A DNA stretch of 64,000 nt, from assembly GCF_013035315.1 (NCBI RefSeq), contig NZ_WQHP01000002.1, forward strand, positions 186,001 to 250,000, read 5' to 3'. This DNA comes from Ruegeria arenilitoris. Lineage in GTDB: Bacteria > Pseudomonadota > Alphaproteobacteria > Rhodobacterales > Rhodobacteraceae. The notes under the pieces were generated by a model. It was given only the letters and a program-made list of their open reading frames with translations, did not search any database and was not told where the DNA came from. Position numbers and translations under genes: made by a program. Numbering within the stretch: position 1 is the first letter of the stretch; every line of letters starts with the position of its first letter. Shown in pieces: positions 46,306 through 55,378 of the stretch.

Positions 46306-47587
46306 ATAGACGTAGATCGCTGGCTTCGACCGGCAGAACGGATTTGACGTCGAATATGATGCAGGGGTCCTTTCCGTACGCACGAATACGTGCTGGATCA
46401 ATCTGCAGAAACTCATGATGCGCAACCGCCAGGATCACCCCGTCATAGGTGTGCGACTGCGGAGCATCGATCAGCGAAATGCCGTATTCATCCTGCGCGG
46501 CCGCCGCATCTGCATGCGGATCGTGAACATCCACAGCAATTCCGTAGTCTTTCAGCTCGTCAATAATATCGACGACCCGAGTATTTCGCAGATCGGGGCA
46601 GTTTTCCTTGAAGGTCAGGCCCATGACCAGAACGCGGGCAGATCCCACGTCAATTCCGGCACGGGTCATTCGCTTCACAAGTTGGGACACCACATAGCTG
46701 CCCATGCTGTCATTAAGCCGCCGACCGGCCAGGATGATCTGCGGATGATGCCCGACGGCCTCAGCTTTGTGGGTCAGATAATAAGGGTCAACGCCGATGC
46801 AGTGGCCCCCAACCAAACCCGGACGGAAGGGCAGAAAGTTCCACTTTGTCCCCGCCGCACGCAACACAGCGTCGGTATCGATGTCCAAACGCCCAAAGAT
46901 CATCGCCAACTCGTTGACCAGCGCAATGTTCAAGTCGCGCTGTGTGTTTTCGATAACTTTGGCGGCTTCCGCAACGCGGATACTTTCGGCTTTGTGCGTG
47001 CCTGCGGAAATGATCCGCGCATAAAGCGCATCGACCAGATCGGCGACTTCGGGGGTCGACCCCGATGTCACCTTGCAGATGTCTGAAATCCGGTGCGTCT
47101 TGTCGCCGGGGTTAATCCGCTCGGGGCTGTAGCCTGCAAAGAAATCCTCGTTGAACGTTAGGCCTGAAACACGCTCCACAACCGGCACACAATCTTCCTC
47201 GGTTGCGCCGGGATAGACGGTGCTTTCATAGATCACCAGATCGCCTTTTTTCAGAACGCTCCCAACCGTTTCGGAGGCGCGTAACAGGGGTGCCAGATCT
47301 GGTTGTTTGCCCGCCGTGATTGGGGTTGGCACGGTCACAATGAAGGTGTCGCATTCTGCGAGGGCGGTAGGGTCTGTAGTAAAGGTCAGACCAGTCGCAG
47401 CCGCCAGTTCCTCGGGCTCCACCTCTTGGGTGCTGTCCTGTCCTGTGCGCAATGCTTCGATCCGGGCGGTGTTGATGTCAAAGCCGATTACCGGGCCGAT
47501 CTTCGCAAAAGCGACGGCCAGAGGCAGCCCGACATAGCCCAATCCGATGACGGCGATTTTTCGTGAATTTGGATCTGTTTCGAACAT
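46304..47587 (-). CDS. UDP-sugar 6-dehydrogenase, TviB/WbpO-like
   Basis: The 427-residue NAD-dependent four-electron dehydrogenase has the Rossmann motif [22 protein letters not shown] and the catalytic C263 in [15 protein letters not shown]. The C-terminal UDP-binding region carries [16 protein letters not shown], which is closest to TviB-type UDP-N-acetylglucosamine 6-dehydrogenases. It produces a UDP-uronic acid for surface polysaccharide. It is 13 nt behind the epimerase gene. UDP-GlcNAc rather than UDP-Glc as substrate is inferred. Confidence 0.88.
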   Translation of the reverse strand: MFETDPNSRKIAVIGLGYVGLPLAVAFAKIGPVIGFDINTARIEALRTGQDSTQEVEPEELAAATGLTFTTDPTALAECDTFIVTVPTPITAGKQPDLAPLLRASETVGSVLKKGDLVIYESTVYPGATEEDCVPVVERVSGLTFNEDFFAGYSPERINPGDKTHRISDICKVTSGSTPEVADLVDALYARIISAGTHKAESIRVAEAAKVIENTQRDLNIALVNELAMIFGRLDIDTDAVLRAAGTKWNFLPFRPGLVGGHCIGVDPYYLTHKAEAVGHHPQIILAGRRLNDSMGSYVVSQLVKRMTRAGIDVGSARVLVMGLTFKENCPDLRNTRVVDIIDELKDYGIAVDVHDPHADAAAAQDEYGISLIDAPQSHTYDGVILAVAHHEFLQIDPARIRAYGKDPCIIFDVKSVLPVEASDLRL

Positions 47588-47600
47588 GTGGAAACTCAGC

Positions 47601-48614
47601 CTACTTTCCGTGGTAATCGCGGAACCATTCCACGAAACGGGCAATTCCATCTTTGAAATCGGTCTGAGGGCGATACCCGGTCAGGCGCTGCAGCAGATCG
47701 TTGTTGGCCCAAGTCGCAGGAACATCCCCCATCTGCATCGGCATATAGTTTCGAATGGCTTTCTTGCCGACAGCGTCCTCGATTGCTTCGACGAAATCCA
47801 TCAGTCGGACCTTGTCGCCATTGCCGATGTTTACCACGCGCCAAGGGGCCGCGGGCGAAAGACTATCGCCTTCCTCAATCTCGTCCGGGCTGTTGGGCCG
47901 CACAGGAGGGGTGTCGATCAATAGCCTGATCCCACGAACCAGATCATCGACATAGGTAAAGTCGCGATACATGTCACCGTGGTTGTAGATGTCGATCGGG
48001 CGTTCATCCAGAATGGCGTCAACGAATTTATACAACGCCAGATCAGGTCGGCCCCAGGTCCCATAGACCGTAAAAAAGCGGAACATCGTGGTCGGCAGGT
48101 CCCACAGATGGGCATAGGAATGCCCCATAGCCTCATTCGCTTTTTTGGTCGCGGCATATATGGTCAGCGGGGTGTCCGCCTTTTCGACTTCGGTAAAGGG
48201 CATCGCCTCATTCGCGCCGTAGACTGAGGATGTTGAGGCCATCAACAGGTGCTCGACCTTATGCTCGCGCGCAACTTCCATCACGTTGAAGGTGCCGACA
48301 ATGTTCGAGTCGATATAGCTGCGCGGGTCTTCTAGGCTATAACGTACGCCCGCCTGACCAGCGAGGTGAACAATCACGTCCGGTTGGAATTCTTCCCCGA
48401 TCTGCTTCAGTTTTTCGTGGTTTTCCAGAAGATCCTCGGTCGCAGAGAAGCCTGGGTTCTGAAGCAGCATTTGATGCCTGCGGCGCTTGAGGGCGACGTC
48501 GTAATAGTCCGTCATTCCATCAAAGCCGTGCACCCGAAATCCCTCGGCCAGCAACAGTTTTGCCAGATGGAATCCAATGAAACCGGCTGTACCCGTGATC
48601 AAAACACGTTTCAT
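47601..48614 (-). CDS. NAD-dependent UDP-sugar epimerase (UDP-glucuronate 4-epimerase-like)
   Basis: The 337-residue SDR-type enzyme has the NAD motif [13 protein letters not shown] at the N-terminus. The catalytic set is S in ASTSSVYG and Y-x3-K in [25 protein letters not shown] and [13 protein letters not shown] are typical of the CapI/LpsL group. It epimerises C4 of a UDP-uronic acid. With the dehydrogenase directly downstream it forms a two-step pathway to a UDP-galacturonic or N-acetylgalactosaminuronic acid. No glycosyltransferase gene is nearby. Confidence 0.9.
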   Translation of the reverse strand: MKRVLITGTAGFIGFHLAKLLLAEGFRVHGFDGMTDYYDVALKRRRHQMLLQNPGFSATEDLLENHEKLKQIGEEFQPDVIVHLAGQAGVRYSLEDPRSYIDSNIVGTFNVMEVAREHKVEHLLMASTSSVYGANEAMPFTEVEKADTPLTIYAATKKANEAMGHSYAHLWDLPTTMFRFFTVYGTWGRPDLALYKFVDAILDERPIDIYNHGDMYRDFTYVDDLVRGIRLLIDTPPVRPNSPDEIEEGDSLSPAAPWRVVNIGNGDKVRLMDFVEAIEDAVGKKAIRNYMPMQMGDVPATWANNDLLQRLTGYRPQTDFKDGIARFVEWFRDYHGK

Positions 48615-48699
48615 TTTACCCTCGACCTATAACCGAACCAATTTGCGCATCAGGGATACTGTTGGTCCGCCAAGGTCAAGGGGTATTCTTTTGACGGTC

Positions 48700-49224
48700 T
48701 CAGCCGACAATCATCTGTTTCATGCGCAGGGCTTCGTATTCCAGCTCTTTCAGCCGGAAATGAACGACGTCTCCGATTGTGATGACACCGCGCAGATGAC
48801 CGTCGCTTAGAACCGGCATATGGCGGAACCGTCCGTCGGTCATGGTTTTCAGGACATCGTTCAACAGATCCTCTGGTGCGCAGGTTTTGACCTCGCGGGT
48901 CATCAGATCTTCGACCGATTGCGGCAGGGTTTGGCCGGGCGTGTCCGCCATGCGCCGCACAATATCGCGTTCCGACAGGATGCCTTGTAGCGTACCGTTC
49001 TGGTCGGTTACGACCACCGCACCGATCCGCTTTTCCTTGAGTGTATTGACGACCGAATGGATCGTATCATTTGGGCGCACCGCAAACACAGCATCCCCTT
49101 TACCCTCAAGCAGCTTCGAGACTGTCGTCTGTGTGTGCGACAGGTTGGATTCAACCGACTGACTTTGTGTGCTTTTATCGGCCTTGTCGCCACGGGTGGG
49201 GGGCTGATATGAGGTTGGGGCCAT
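48700..49224 (-). CDS. Tandem CBS-domain protein
   Basis: The 174-residue protein has a polar N-terminal tail (about 1-35) and two CBS domains: FAVRPNDTIHSVVNTLKEKRIGAVVVTDQNGTLQGILSERDIVRRM and CAPEDLLNDVLKTMTDGRFRHMPVLSDGHLRGVITIGDVVHFRL. Stand-alone CBS pairs bind adenine nucleotides and regulate partner proteins, but no partner is evident. ATG 49224 follows AGGAG. Confidence 0.9.
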   Translation of the reverse strand: MAPTSYQPPTRGDKADKSTQSQSVESNLSHTQTTVSKLLEGKGDAVFAVRPNDTIHSVVNTLKEKRIGAVVVTDQNGTLQGILSERDIVRRMADTPGQTLPQSVEDLMTREVKTCAPEDLLNDVLKTMTDGRFRHMPVLSDGHLRGVITIGDVVHFRLKELEYEALRMKQMIVG

Positions 49225-49344
49225 TGGCAATCTCCTCTTTTTTTGAGATGGCTTCCCTTACACCTTACCGCAGCAAAGCAGTCTGTATAGGGTGCAAATT
49301 CCCAAACCGGCGAAAACTGCCGCAAATCAAGGATATCCGGCCTG

Positions 49345-49530
49345 TTGTCTGACCTGTACCTAACCCCGCCCATTGCCGCGCTGATTTTCTTTGCCGTGGT
49401 GGTTTGCGGGCATAACTTCAGAATGGCCTGGAAACAGCAGGCCGAGGGATGGCAGAAAAAAGCCTGGCTTTTTGGTGTTCCGGCTGGCATCGGATTGCTG
49501 GCACTGGGGTTCTTGCCTCTGAAACTGTGA
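49345..49530 (+). CDS. Small two-helix membrane protein, uncharacterised
   Basis: The 61-codon frame starts with TTG, with AAGGA about 12 nt upstream. It encodes two hydrophobic segments (PPIAALIFFAVVVCGHNF and AWLFGVPAGIGLLALGFL) joined by a basic loop (RMAWKQQAEGWQKKAW). It lies 67 nt before apbE on the same strand, so it may belong to the Nqr maturation unit. I recognise no family. Confidence 0.5.
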   Translation: MSDLYLTPPIAALIFFAVVVCGHNFRMAWKQQAEGWQKKAWLFGVPAGIGLLALGFLPLKL

Positions 49531-49597
49531 AGTCGGTTTGACTCTGCAAGGGGCCGCTGGCATATGCCGGGCACGGTTTTCCTCAGGAGGTCTCTCG

Positions 49598-50623
49598 ATG
49601 CGCCTTTTGCCTGTTTTGGCTGCTGCAACACTTTTGTCCGGGTGTCTTTTCGACGAAGAGCCCGAAGTTGTGCGCCTGTCCGGTGAGACCATGGGTACCA
49701 CCTTCAACATCACCGCCATTGGCACGGATGTTGATGAAACTGCGCTAGGTGCAGCTGTCGAAGAGACGTTGGCTGACGTAAATGCCAAAATGTCCAACTG
49801 GGACCCAAATTCTGAGGTTTCGACATTCTCGGCGTCTACCAGCACGGAACCGACCGAAGTGTCTGATGAATTCGCACTGGTTATCGCGGCCGCGAACGAT
49901 GTGCATGATAAATCCGGCGGCACTTTCGATGTCACCTTGGGCCCATTGATCGAGCTGTGGGGCTTTGGTCCGCGCAAGCCGGAAGACCCGGTGCCCTCGG
50001 ATGCCGAAATACAGGCCGCTTTGGATAGCGTAGGCCAGGCGCGTTTGCTGACGCTGGATGCAGACAAAGGCACTTTGTCCAAGTCGGATGCTGGTGTTGG
50101 CATCAACCTGTCCGCCATTGCCAAAGGCTATGGCATCGACGCCGTGGCCGCGACGCTGCGCGAGGCGGGGATCGAGAATTACATGGTCGAGATTGGCGGC
50201 GATCTGGTCACCATGGGCCAGAACGACAAGGGCGAGGCCTGGCGGATCGGCATCGAAAAACCCGAGGCTGGATCACAGAACCTGCAACTAATTGTTCAGC
50301 TCGACAATCTGGGCATGGCCACCTCGGGCGACTACAAGAATTTCTTTGAACAGGATGGCGTGCGCTATTCACATATCATTGATCCCACAACCGGTCGTCC
50401 AATCACGCACCGCACGACTTCGGTGACGGTTCTGGCCGAAAACGCGATGATGGCCGATGCCTGGGCAACGGCGATGCTGGCGTTGGGTCAGGAAAAAGGT
50501 ATGGAACTGGCAGAAGAGCATAAACTTGCCGTATATTTCATCTCGCGGGATGTGACAGGCGGCGACGATGCCTATATCACTGTTCATAGCACTGCGTTCA
50601 AAGACGCCTTGGGCACCAACTGA
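49598..50623 (+). CDS. apbE: FAD:protein FMN transferase (lipoprotein)
   Basis: The 341-residue ApbE has a lipoprotein signal (MRLLPVLAAATLLSGC, lipobox LLSGC) and the family motifs SGETMGTTFNI, DVTLGPLIELWGFGP, NLSAIAKGYGID, NYMVEIGGDL and SHIIDPTTGRPI. It covalently attaches FMN to threonines of NqrB and NqrC in the periplasm. ATG 49598 follows a perfect AGGAGG; the frame opens 60 nt earlier without signal character. nqrM follows 14 nt later. Confidence 0.96.
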   Translation: MRLLPVLAAATLLSGCLFDEEPEVVRLSGETMGTTFNITAIGTDVDETALGAAVEETLADVNAKMSNWDPNSEVSTFSASTSTEPTEVSDEFALVIAAANDVHDKSGGTFDVTLGPLIELWGFGPRKPEDPVPSDAEIQAALDSVGQARLLTLDADKGTLSKSDAGVGINLSAIAKGYGIDAVAATLREAGIENYMVEIGGDLVTMGQNDKGEAWRIGIEKPEAGSQNLQLIVQLDNLGMATSGDYKNFFEQDGVRYSHIIDPTTGRPITHRTTSVTVLAENAMMADAWATAMLALGQEKGMELAEEHKLAVYFISRDVTGGDDAYITVHSTAFKDALGTN

Positions 50624-50637
50624 CGGATAGGACCGGA

Positions 50638-50874
50638 ATGAGCACCTTTATCATCGCCTTCTTTCTGCTGCTTATCATCGTGGTGGGCATGTCCTTGGGC
50701 GTCATGCTGATGGGAAAAACCATCAAGGGCAGTTGCGGTGGTCTGAACGCGATCTCGGGTGCAGACAAATGTGTGGTCTGCCAGAAAGACGTCGATCCGA
50801 ACTCTCCCCTGCGCGATCAGCTTCAGTGCAAGCGTGCCAAGAAGATGCTTGAACAGATGGAGCGTCAGGCCTAA
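50638..50874 (+). CDS. nqrM: Na+-NQR maturation protein NqrM
   Basis: The 78-residue protein has one N-terminal membrane helix (FIIAFFLLLIIVVGMSLGVMLM) followed by four cysteines in SCGGL and CVVCQKD plus LQCKRAK. This is the pattern of NqrM (formerly DUF539), needed to insert the iron centre between NqrD and NqrE. It lies directly after apbE. Confidence 0.95.
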   Translation: MSTFIIAFFLLLIIVVGMSLGVMLMGKTIKGSCGGLNAISGADKCVVCQKDVDPNSPLRDQLQCKRAKKMLEQMERQA

Positions 50875-50949
50875 GCGCAAATTGCGCTTCGTTATTTCTG
50901 CGAAACTGTCTAAAAACTCCTCCGAGGCATATTGGGGGAGGGCGCAGGT

Positions 50950-52623
50950 TTGGCCAAAGCCAAAAACATCCTGTTCATCATGTTCGACCAGCTACGTTGG
51001 GATTACCTGAGCTGTTACGGGCACCCACATCTGCACACCCCTAACATCGACCGACTGGCGGCCAAGGGCGTTCGGTTTGACCGGGCCTATATCCAATCGC
51101 CGATTTGCGGCAGTTCGCGAATGTCGACCTATACCGGCCGATACGTTCATTCGCATGGTGCGTCGTGGAACGGTATCCCGCTGAAGGTTGGCGAGATCAC
51201 GATGGGCGACCATCTGCGAAAGGCCGGTATGGATTGCTGGCTGGTCGGCAAAACGCATATGCGGGCGGATGCAGAGGGTATGGCGCGGCTGGGGCTGGAG
51301 CCTGACAGTTTGATCGGCGCGCGGGTGGCGGAATGCGGCTTCGACGTGTTCGAGCGCGACGATGGAATGCTACCTGAAGGGCCGGATGGTTACTATGACC
51401 CGGATGGCGCGAAGGAATACAACAAGTACCTGACCGCCAAAGGCTATGAGAGTGACAACCCCTGGCACGACTTTGCCAATTCAGGTCTGGATGCGGATGG
51501 CAATGTCCTTTCCGGCTGGTTCCTTAGGAATTCTGCCGAGCCTGCTAACATCGCCGAAGAGGACAGCGAAACCCCCTACCTGACAGGACGGGGAATGGAT
51601 TTCATGGAGACCCATGACGGGCCTTGGTGCTGCCATCTGAGCTTTATCAAGCCGCATTGGCCCTACATCGTGCCGGAACCCTATGCCTCGATGTATGGTC
51701 CGCAGCATGTCGCGCCGGTGATCCGGTCCGAAGCCGAGCGGCAGAATGCCCATCCCGTGCTCAAGGCGTTCATGGACACCAAAGTGGGGCAGGCATTCTC
51801 GCGGCAGGATGTGCGCGACGCAGTGATCCCGGCCTATATGGGGCTGATCAAACAGGCCGACGATCAGATGGGTCGTTTGTTTGATTGGATGGAAAAAACG
51901 GGTCGGATGGAAGACACGTTGATCGTCCTGACCTCGGATCACGGAGATTTTCTGGGTGATCACTGGATGGGCGAGAAGACCTTCTTTCATGATGCTTCGA
52001 CAAAAGTGCCGCTGATCATCTACGACCCATCCCCGCAGGCAGACGCGACCCGTGGCACTGTCAGCGATGCGCTCGTCGAATCCATCGACCTGGCACCGAC
52101 TTTCGTGGACGTAGCGGGTGGCGACGTAGCAGGCCATATCCTTGAAGGGCATTCCCTGCTTCCGATCCTGCATGGGAACCATACGGAAACGCCGCGCGAT
52201 GTCGTGGTTTGCGAATACGACTATTCGGCCTCGCCTATTGCAGACATGCTGAACGCTTCGGTCCGGGATGCGGTCATGTTCATGGTGGCTGACAAAAAGT
52301 GGAAACTGATCCATTGCGAAGGCGGCCACCGACCGATCCTGTTTGACCTTGTAAACGACCCGAACGAGTTGAACGATCTGGGCGACAGCGCGGATCATGC
52401 GGATTTGATTGCCGACATGTATGCCCATCTTTTCGCCTGGACACGTCGTCAATCGCAACGCACGACCCGGTCGGAACAGCAACTGATCGAAATGCGGACC
52501 AAAAGCCGGGGCAGGGGCGTTGTGGTCGGGGTTTATGACGAAAACGATGCGCCCTTGGACCTGACGGTCAAGTATCGCGGACGAAAAGCGCGCCCCTATC
52601 AGGATTACACGAAAAATGGCTAG
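50950..52623 (+). CDS. Sulfatase-superfamily hydrolase (phosphonate monoesterase/arylsulfatase-like)
   Basis: The 557-residue protein belongs to the alkaline phosphatase superfamily. Metal-site stretches are IMFDQLRWDYLSCYGHPH (near the N-terminus) and SDHGDFLGDHWMGEKTFFH. The formylglycine site reads SPICGSSRMSTYTGRY, i.e. C-G-S-S-R rather than the usual C-x-P/A-x-R. TTG 50950 was chosen because GGGGGAGGG lies about 8-10 nt upstream; the earlier TTG 50932 is inside that site. Substrates of this group include phosphonate or sulfate esters; the gene context does not discriminate. Confidence 0.85.
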   Translation: MAKAKNILFIMFDQLRWDYLSCYGHPHLHTPNIDRLAAKGVRFDRAYIQSPICGSSRMSTYTGRYVHSHGASWNGIPLKVGEITMGDHLRKAGMDCWLVGKTHMRADAEGMARLGLEPDSLIGARVAECGFDVFERDDGMLPEGPDGYYDPDGAKEYNKYLTAKGYESDNPWHDFANSGLDADGNVLSGWFLRNSAEPANIAEEDSETPYLTGRGMDFMETHDGPWCCHLSFIKPHWPYIVPEPYASMYGPQHVAPVIRSEAERQNAHPVLKAFMDTKVGQAFSRQDVRDAVIPAYMGLIKQADDQMGRLFDWMEKTGRMEDTLIVLTSDHGDFLGDHWMGEKTFFHDASTKVPLIIYDPSPQADATRGTVSDALVESIDLAPTFVDVAGGDVAGHILEGHSLLPILHGNHTETPRDVVVCEYDYSASPIADMLNASVRDAVMFMVADKKWKLIHCEGGHRPILFDLVNDPNELNDLGDSADHADLIADMYAHLFAWTRRQSQRTTRSEQQLIEMRTKSRGRGVVVGVYDENDAPLDLTVKYRGRKARPYQDYTKNG

Positions 52624-52727
52624 GGCGAGCGGGCATTAATTCTGGCCATCCGCGCTCAGAATACGGTTCAATTGCCCAAGGTCAGAGGATACAAGACCGA
52701 ACAAGAGCAGAAACCCGGAGAGCCGCA

Positions 52728-54245
52728 ATGACCGCCCCCAAACCCGTCGTCCTGTGTATTCTTGATGGTTGGGGCTTGTCCGATGACACGCAAGCCAACG
52801 CGCCTTTTCTTGCGAATACGCCGACCTTTGATGCGATCATGGCCAACGGGCCGCACGCGACTCTGATCACGCATGGCCCGGATGTGGGTTTGCCAAGTGG
52901 CCAAATGGGCAATTCCGAGGTTGGCCATACCAATATCGGTGCGGGTCGGGTTGTTGCTATGGATCTGGGGCAGATTGATCTGGCAATCGAGGATGGCAGT
53001 TTCTTTGACACCGCCGCGTTGCAGGCCTTTATCGCCAAGGTGAAAGCAGCAGGTGGAACAGCTCACCTTATGGGGCTGGTATCGGACGGTGGCGTGCACG
53101 GTCATCTGAACCACATCGTCGCTGCGGCCAAGGCCATCACGGATGCGGGTGTTCCGGTTGCGGTGCACGCCATCACAGATGGGCGGGACGTGGCCCCTAA
53201 ATCAGCCTTTACCTATTTGGCCGAGCTTGAAGACCGCCTGCCTGAAGGCGCACGGATCGTCACGGTCAGTGGTCGGTACTTTGCCATGGACCGCGACAAT
53301 CGATGGGAGCGGGTCAGCGAAGCTTATAATGCGATGATAAAGGGTCAGGGTCGTACGGCCGCAACGGCGCATGGGGCCGTGGATCACGCCTATAATCAGT
53401 CGGAAACGGATGAATTTATCGTTCCCACGGTTTTGACCGGCTACGATGGTGTCAAAGACGGCGACGGCTTTTTCTGCCTGAATTTCCGTGCCGACCGCGC
53501 CCGCGAAATTCTGCGCGCAATTGGTGAGCCGGGTTTCGCGGATTTCGACACCGGCCCGCGTCCGCAGCTGTCGGCTTTGCTGGGCATGGTCGAGTACTCG
53601 GACGGCCACAACGCCTATATGACGACCGTGTTCCCCAAGCGGGATATCGTGAACACCTTGGGTGAGTGGGTTGCCAAAAAAGGGCTGCGCCAGTTCCGTT
53701 TGGCCGAGACCGAGAAATACCCCCACGTGACCTTTTTCCTCAACGGCGGTAAGGAAACGGCCGAGGAGGGCGAAGACCGCTTCATGCCGAATTCCCCGAA
53801 GGTTGCGACCTATGATCTGCAGCCCGAGATGTCTTCGGCCGAGGTGACGGCCAAGTTTGTCGAAGCGATCGAGGCGGGGTATGATCTTATCGTCACGAAC
53901 TACGCCAACCCGGACATGGTGGGCCACACTGGTGATCTACAGGCCGCAATCAAGGCTTGTGAGGCGGTAGACCAAGGGTTGGCTCAGGTGGTTGCCGCGT
54001 TGAAAAAGGCAGGCGGTGCGATGATCGTCACGGCGGATCACGGCAATTGCGAGATGATGCTTGATCCAGAAACCGGCGGACCACACACAGCACACACGCT
54101 GAACCCGGTACCCGTGGCATTGGTTGGTGGACCTGAAGGGGCAACGTTGCGCAATGGTCGCTTGTCCGATCTGGCACCAACGCTGCTGGAGTTGATGGGC
54201 CTTGAGCAACCGCCCGAGATGACGGGTCAGAGCCTTCTGTCATGA
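52728..54245 (+). CDS. gpmI: 2,3-bisphosphoglycerate-independent phosphoglycerate mutase
   Basis: The 505-residue Mn2+-dependent enzyme interconverts 3- and 2-phosphoglycerate in glycolysis. The N-terminal metal motif is CILDGWGL, the phospho-serine is S63 in QMGNSEVGHTNIG, and TADHGNCEMM with GGPHTAHTLNPVP form the C-terminal metal site. GGAGAG precedes the ATG. It overlaps the next gene (ATGA) and heads the gpmI-envC-ctpA cluster common in alphaproteobacteria. Confidence 0.97.
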   Translation: MTAPKPVVLCILDGWGLSDDTQANAPFLANTPTFDAIMANGPHATLITHGPDVGLPSGQMGNSEVGHTNIGAGRVVAMDLGQIDLAIEDGSFFDTAALQAFIAKVKAAGGTAHLMGLVSDGGVHGHLNHIVAAAKAITDAGVPVAVHAITDGRDVAPKSAFTYLAELEDRLPEGARIVTVSGRYFAMDRDNRWERVSEAYNAMIKGQGRTAATAHGAVDHAYNQSETDEFIVPTVLTGYDGVKDGDGFFCLNFRADRAREILRAIGEPGFADFDTGPRPQLSALLGMVEYSDGHNAYMTTVFPKRDIVNTLGEWVAKKGLRQFRLAETEKYPHVTFFLNGGKETAEEGEDRFMPNSPKVATYDLQPEMSSAEVTAKFVEAIEAGYDLIVTNYANPDMVGHTGDLQAAIKACEAVDQGLAQVVAALKKAGGAMIVTADHGNCEMMLDPETGGPHTAHTLNPVPVALVGGPEGATLRNGRLSDLAPTLLELMGLEQPPEMTGQSLLS

Positions 54246-55372
54246 AGCTCCGCGCGCTCATTCTTGCATTGTGCATTGCGTCACCCGTCGGTGCGCAGAA
54301 TGATCCGTCTACGGCGGCATTGAACGCCGCACGAATGCTGGAGCAGGCGTCAATCAACTTGACCGAAGCGGACGGGGCGAGAGACCGTGTGCGCGCCCTG
54401 ACCGAAACGATTCAGGCCTATGAGGCGGGGCTTTCGGCAATGCGTGACGGGTTACGCATGGCGGCGACGCGAGAGGCTCAGCTAACAGCAGAGCTGCGGG
54501 CGCGCGAAAAAGACGTGGCACAACTGCTTGGTGTTTTGCAGACAATCGAAACCACGGCCCCGCCGGTTTTGATGCTTCACCCGTCCGGCCCGCTTGGGTC
54601 CGCGCGGGCAGGCATGATGCTATCAGAGGTCACGCCTGGGCTGAACGCACGCGCACAGGCGCTGGCGCGGGATCTGCAAGAGGTTCAGACTCTTCGCAAA
54701 CTGCAGCAAAGTGCTGCCGAAACACTGGTCGAAGGGCTGACCGGCGTGCAGGACGCACGAACCAAACTCAGTGAGGCCATTGCTGACCGCACTGATCTGC
54801 CCCGCCGGTTCGTAGAGGACCCGGTCCGAACGGCCATCCTGATTTCTTCGACCGAGACATTGGATGGGTTCGCCAGCGGTCTGTCCGAAATCTCGGAAGG
54901 TGAAATCGCGGCGACGGACGCTGATGTGTCGGATCGGAAAGGGCAGATTGCCCTGCCGACTCAGGGGGTGATGCTGCACCGTGCGAATGAGACGGATGCC
55001 GCAGGTGTGACCCGCCCCGGCGTGGTATTGGCTACCCGCCCGCGGGCAATTGTTACAACCCCGACTGCCGCAACAATTCGATATCGTGGCCCGTTGCTAG
55101 AGCTTGGGAATGTGGTGATCCTCGAGCCGCAACCCGGCTTGTTGTTTGTGTTTGCGGGCCTTCAAGACGTCTATGGCAACACGGGCGAAGTGATCCCAGA
55201 GGGTACGCCAGTCGGGTTGATGCCCGGTGAAACGCCCGAAATCGGCGCTATTTTGTCAACAAGCGGTGATGGCACTGGAACTGACCGGTCAGAAACGCTC
55301 TATATAGAGGTAAGAGAGAATAACAGCCCCGTGGACCCGGAATCGTGGTTTCGGACCGACAAGGATGGATAA
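54242..55372 (+). CDS. EnvC-like murein hydrolase activator
   Basis: The 376-residue protein has a signal peptide (MKLRALILALCIASPVGAQ), a long coiled coil (about 30-215) and a C-terminal LytM (M23)-like domain. The zinc ligands of active LytM enzymes (HxxxD, HxH) are missing: the region that would hold them reads RGPLLELGNVVILEPQPGLLFVFAGL. That agrees with EnvC-type proteins, which do not cut peptidoglycan but activate amidases at division sites. The position between gpmI and ctpA is conserved in the group. Confidence 0.85.
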   Translation: MKLRALILALCIASPVGAQNDPSTAALNAARMLEQASINLTEADGARDRVRALTETIQAYEAGLSAMRDGLRMAATREAQLTAELRAREKDVAQLLGVLQTIETTAPPVLMLHPSGPLGSARAGMMLSEVTPGLNARAQALARDLQEVQTLRKLQQSAAETLVEGLTGVQDARTKLSEAIADRTDLPRRFVEDPVRTAILISSTETLDGFASGLSEISEGEIAATDADVSDRKGQIALPTQGVMLHRANETDAAGVTRPGVVLATRPRAIVTTPTAATIRYRGPLLELGNVVILEPQPGLLFVFAGLQDVYGNTGEVIPEGTPVGLMPGETPEIGAILSTSGDGTGTDRSETLYIEVRENNSPVDPESWFRTDKDG

Positions 55373-55378
55373 ACGAGT

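Noticed and set aside
51481..52482. Minus-strand 333-codon frame opposite the sulfatase-like gene
   Set aside because: Antisense to a gene with conserved metal and active-site motifs; no independent support.
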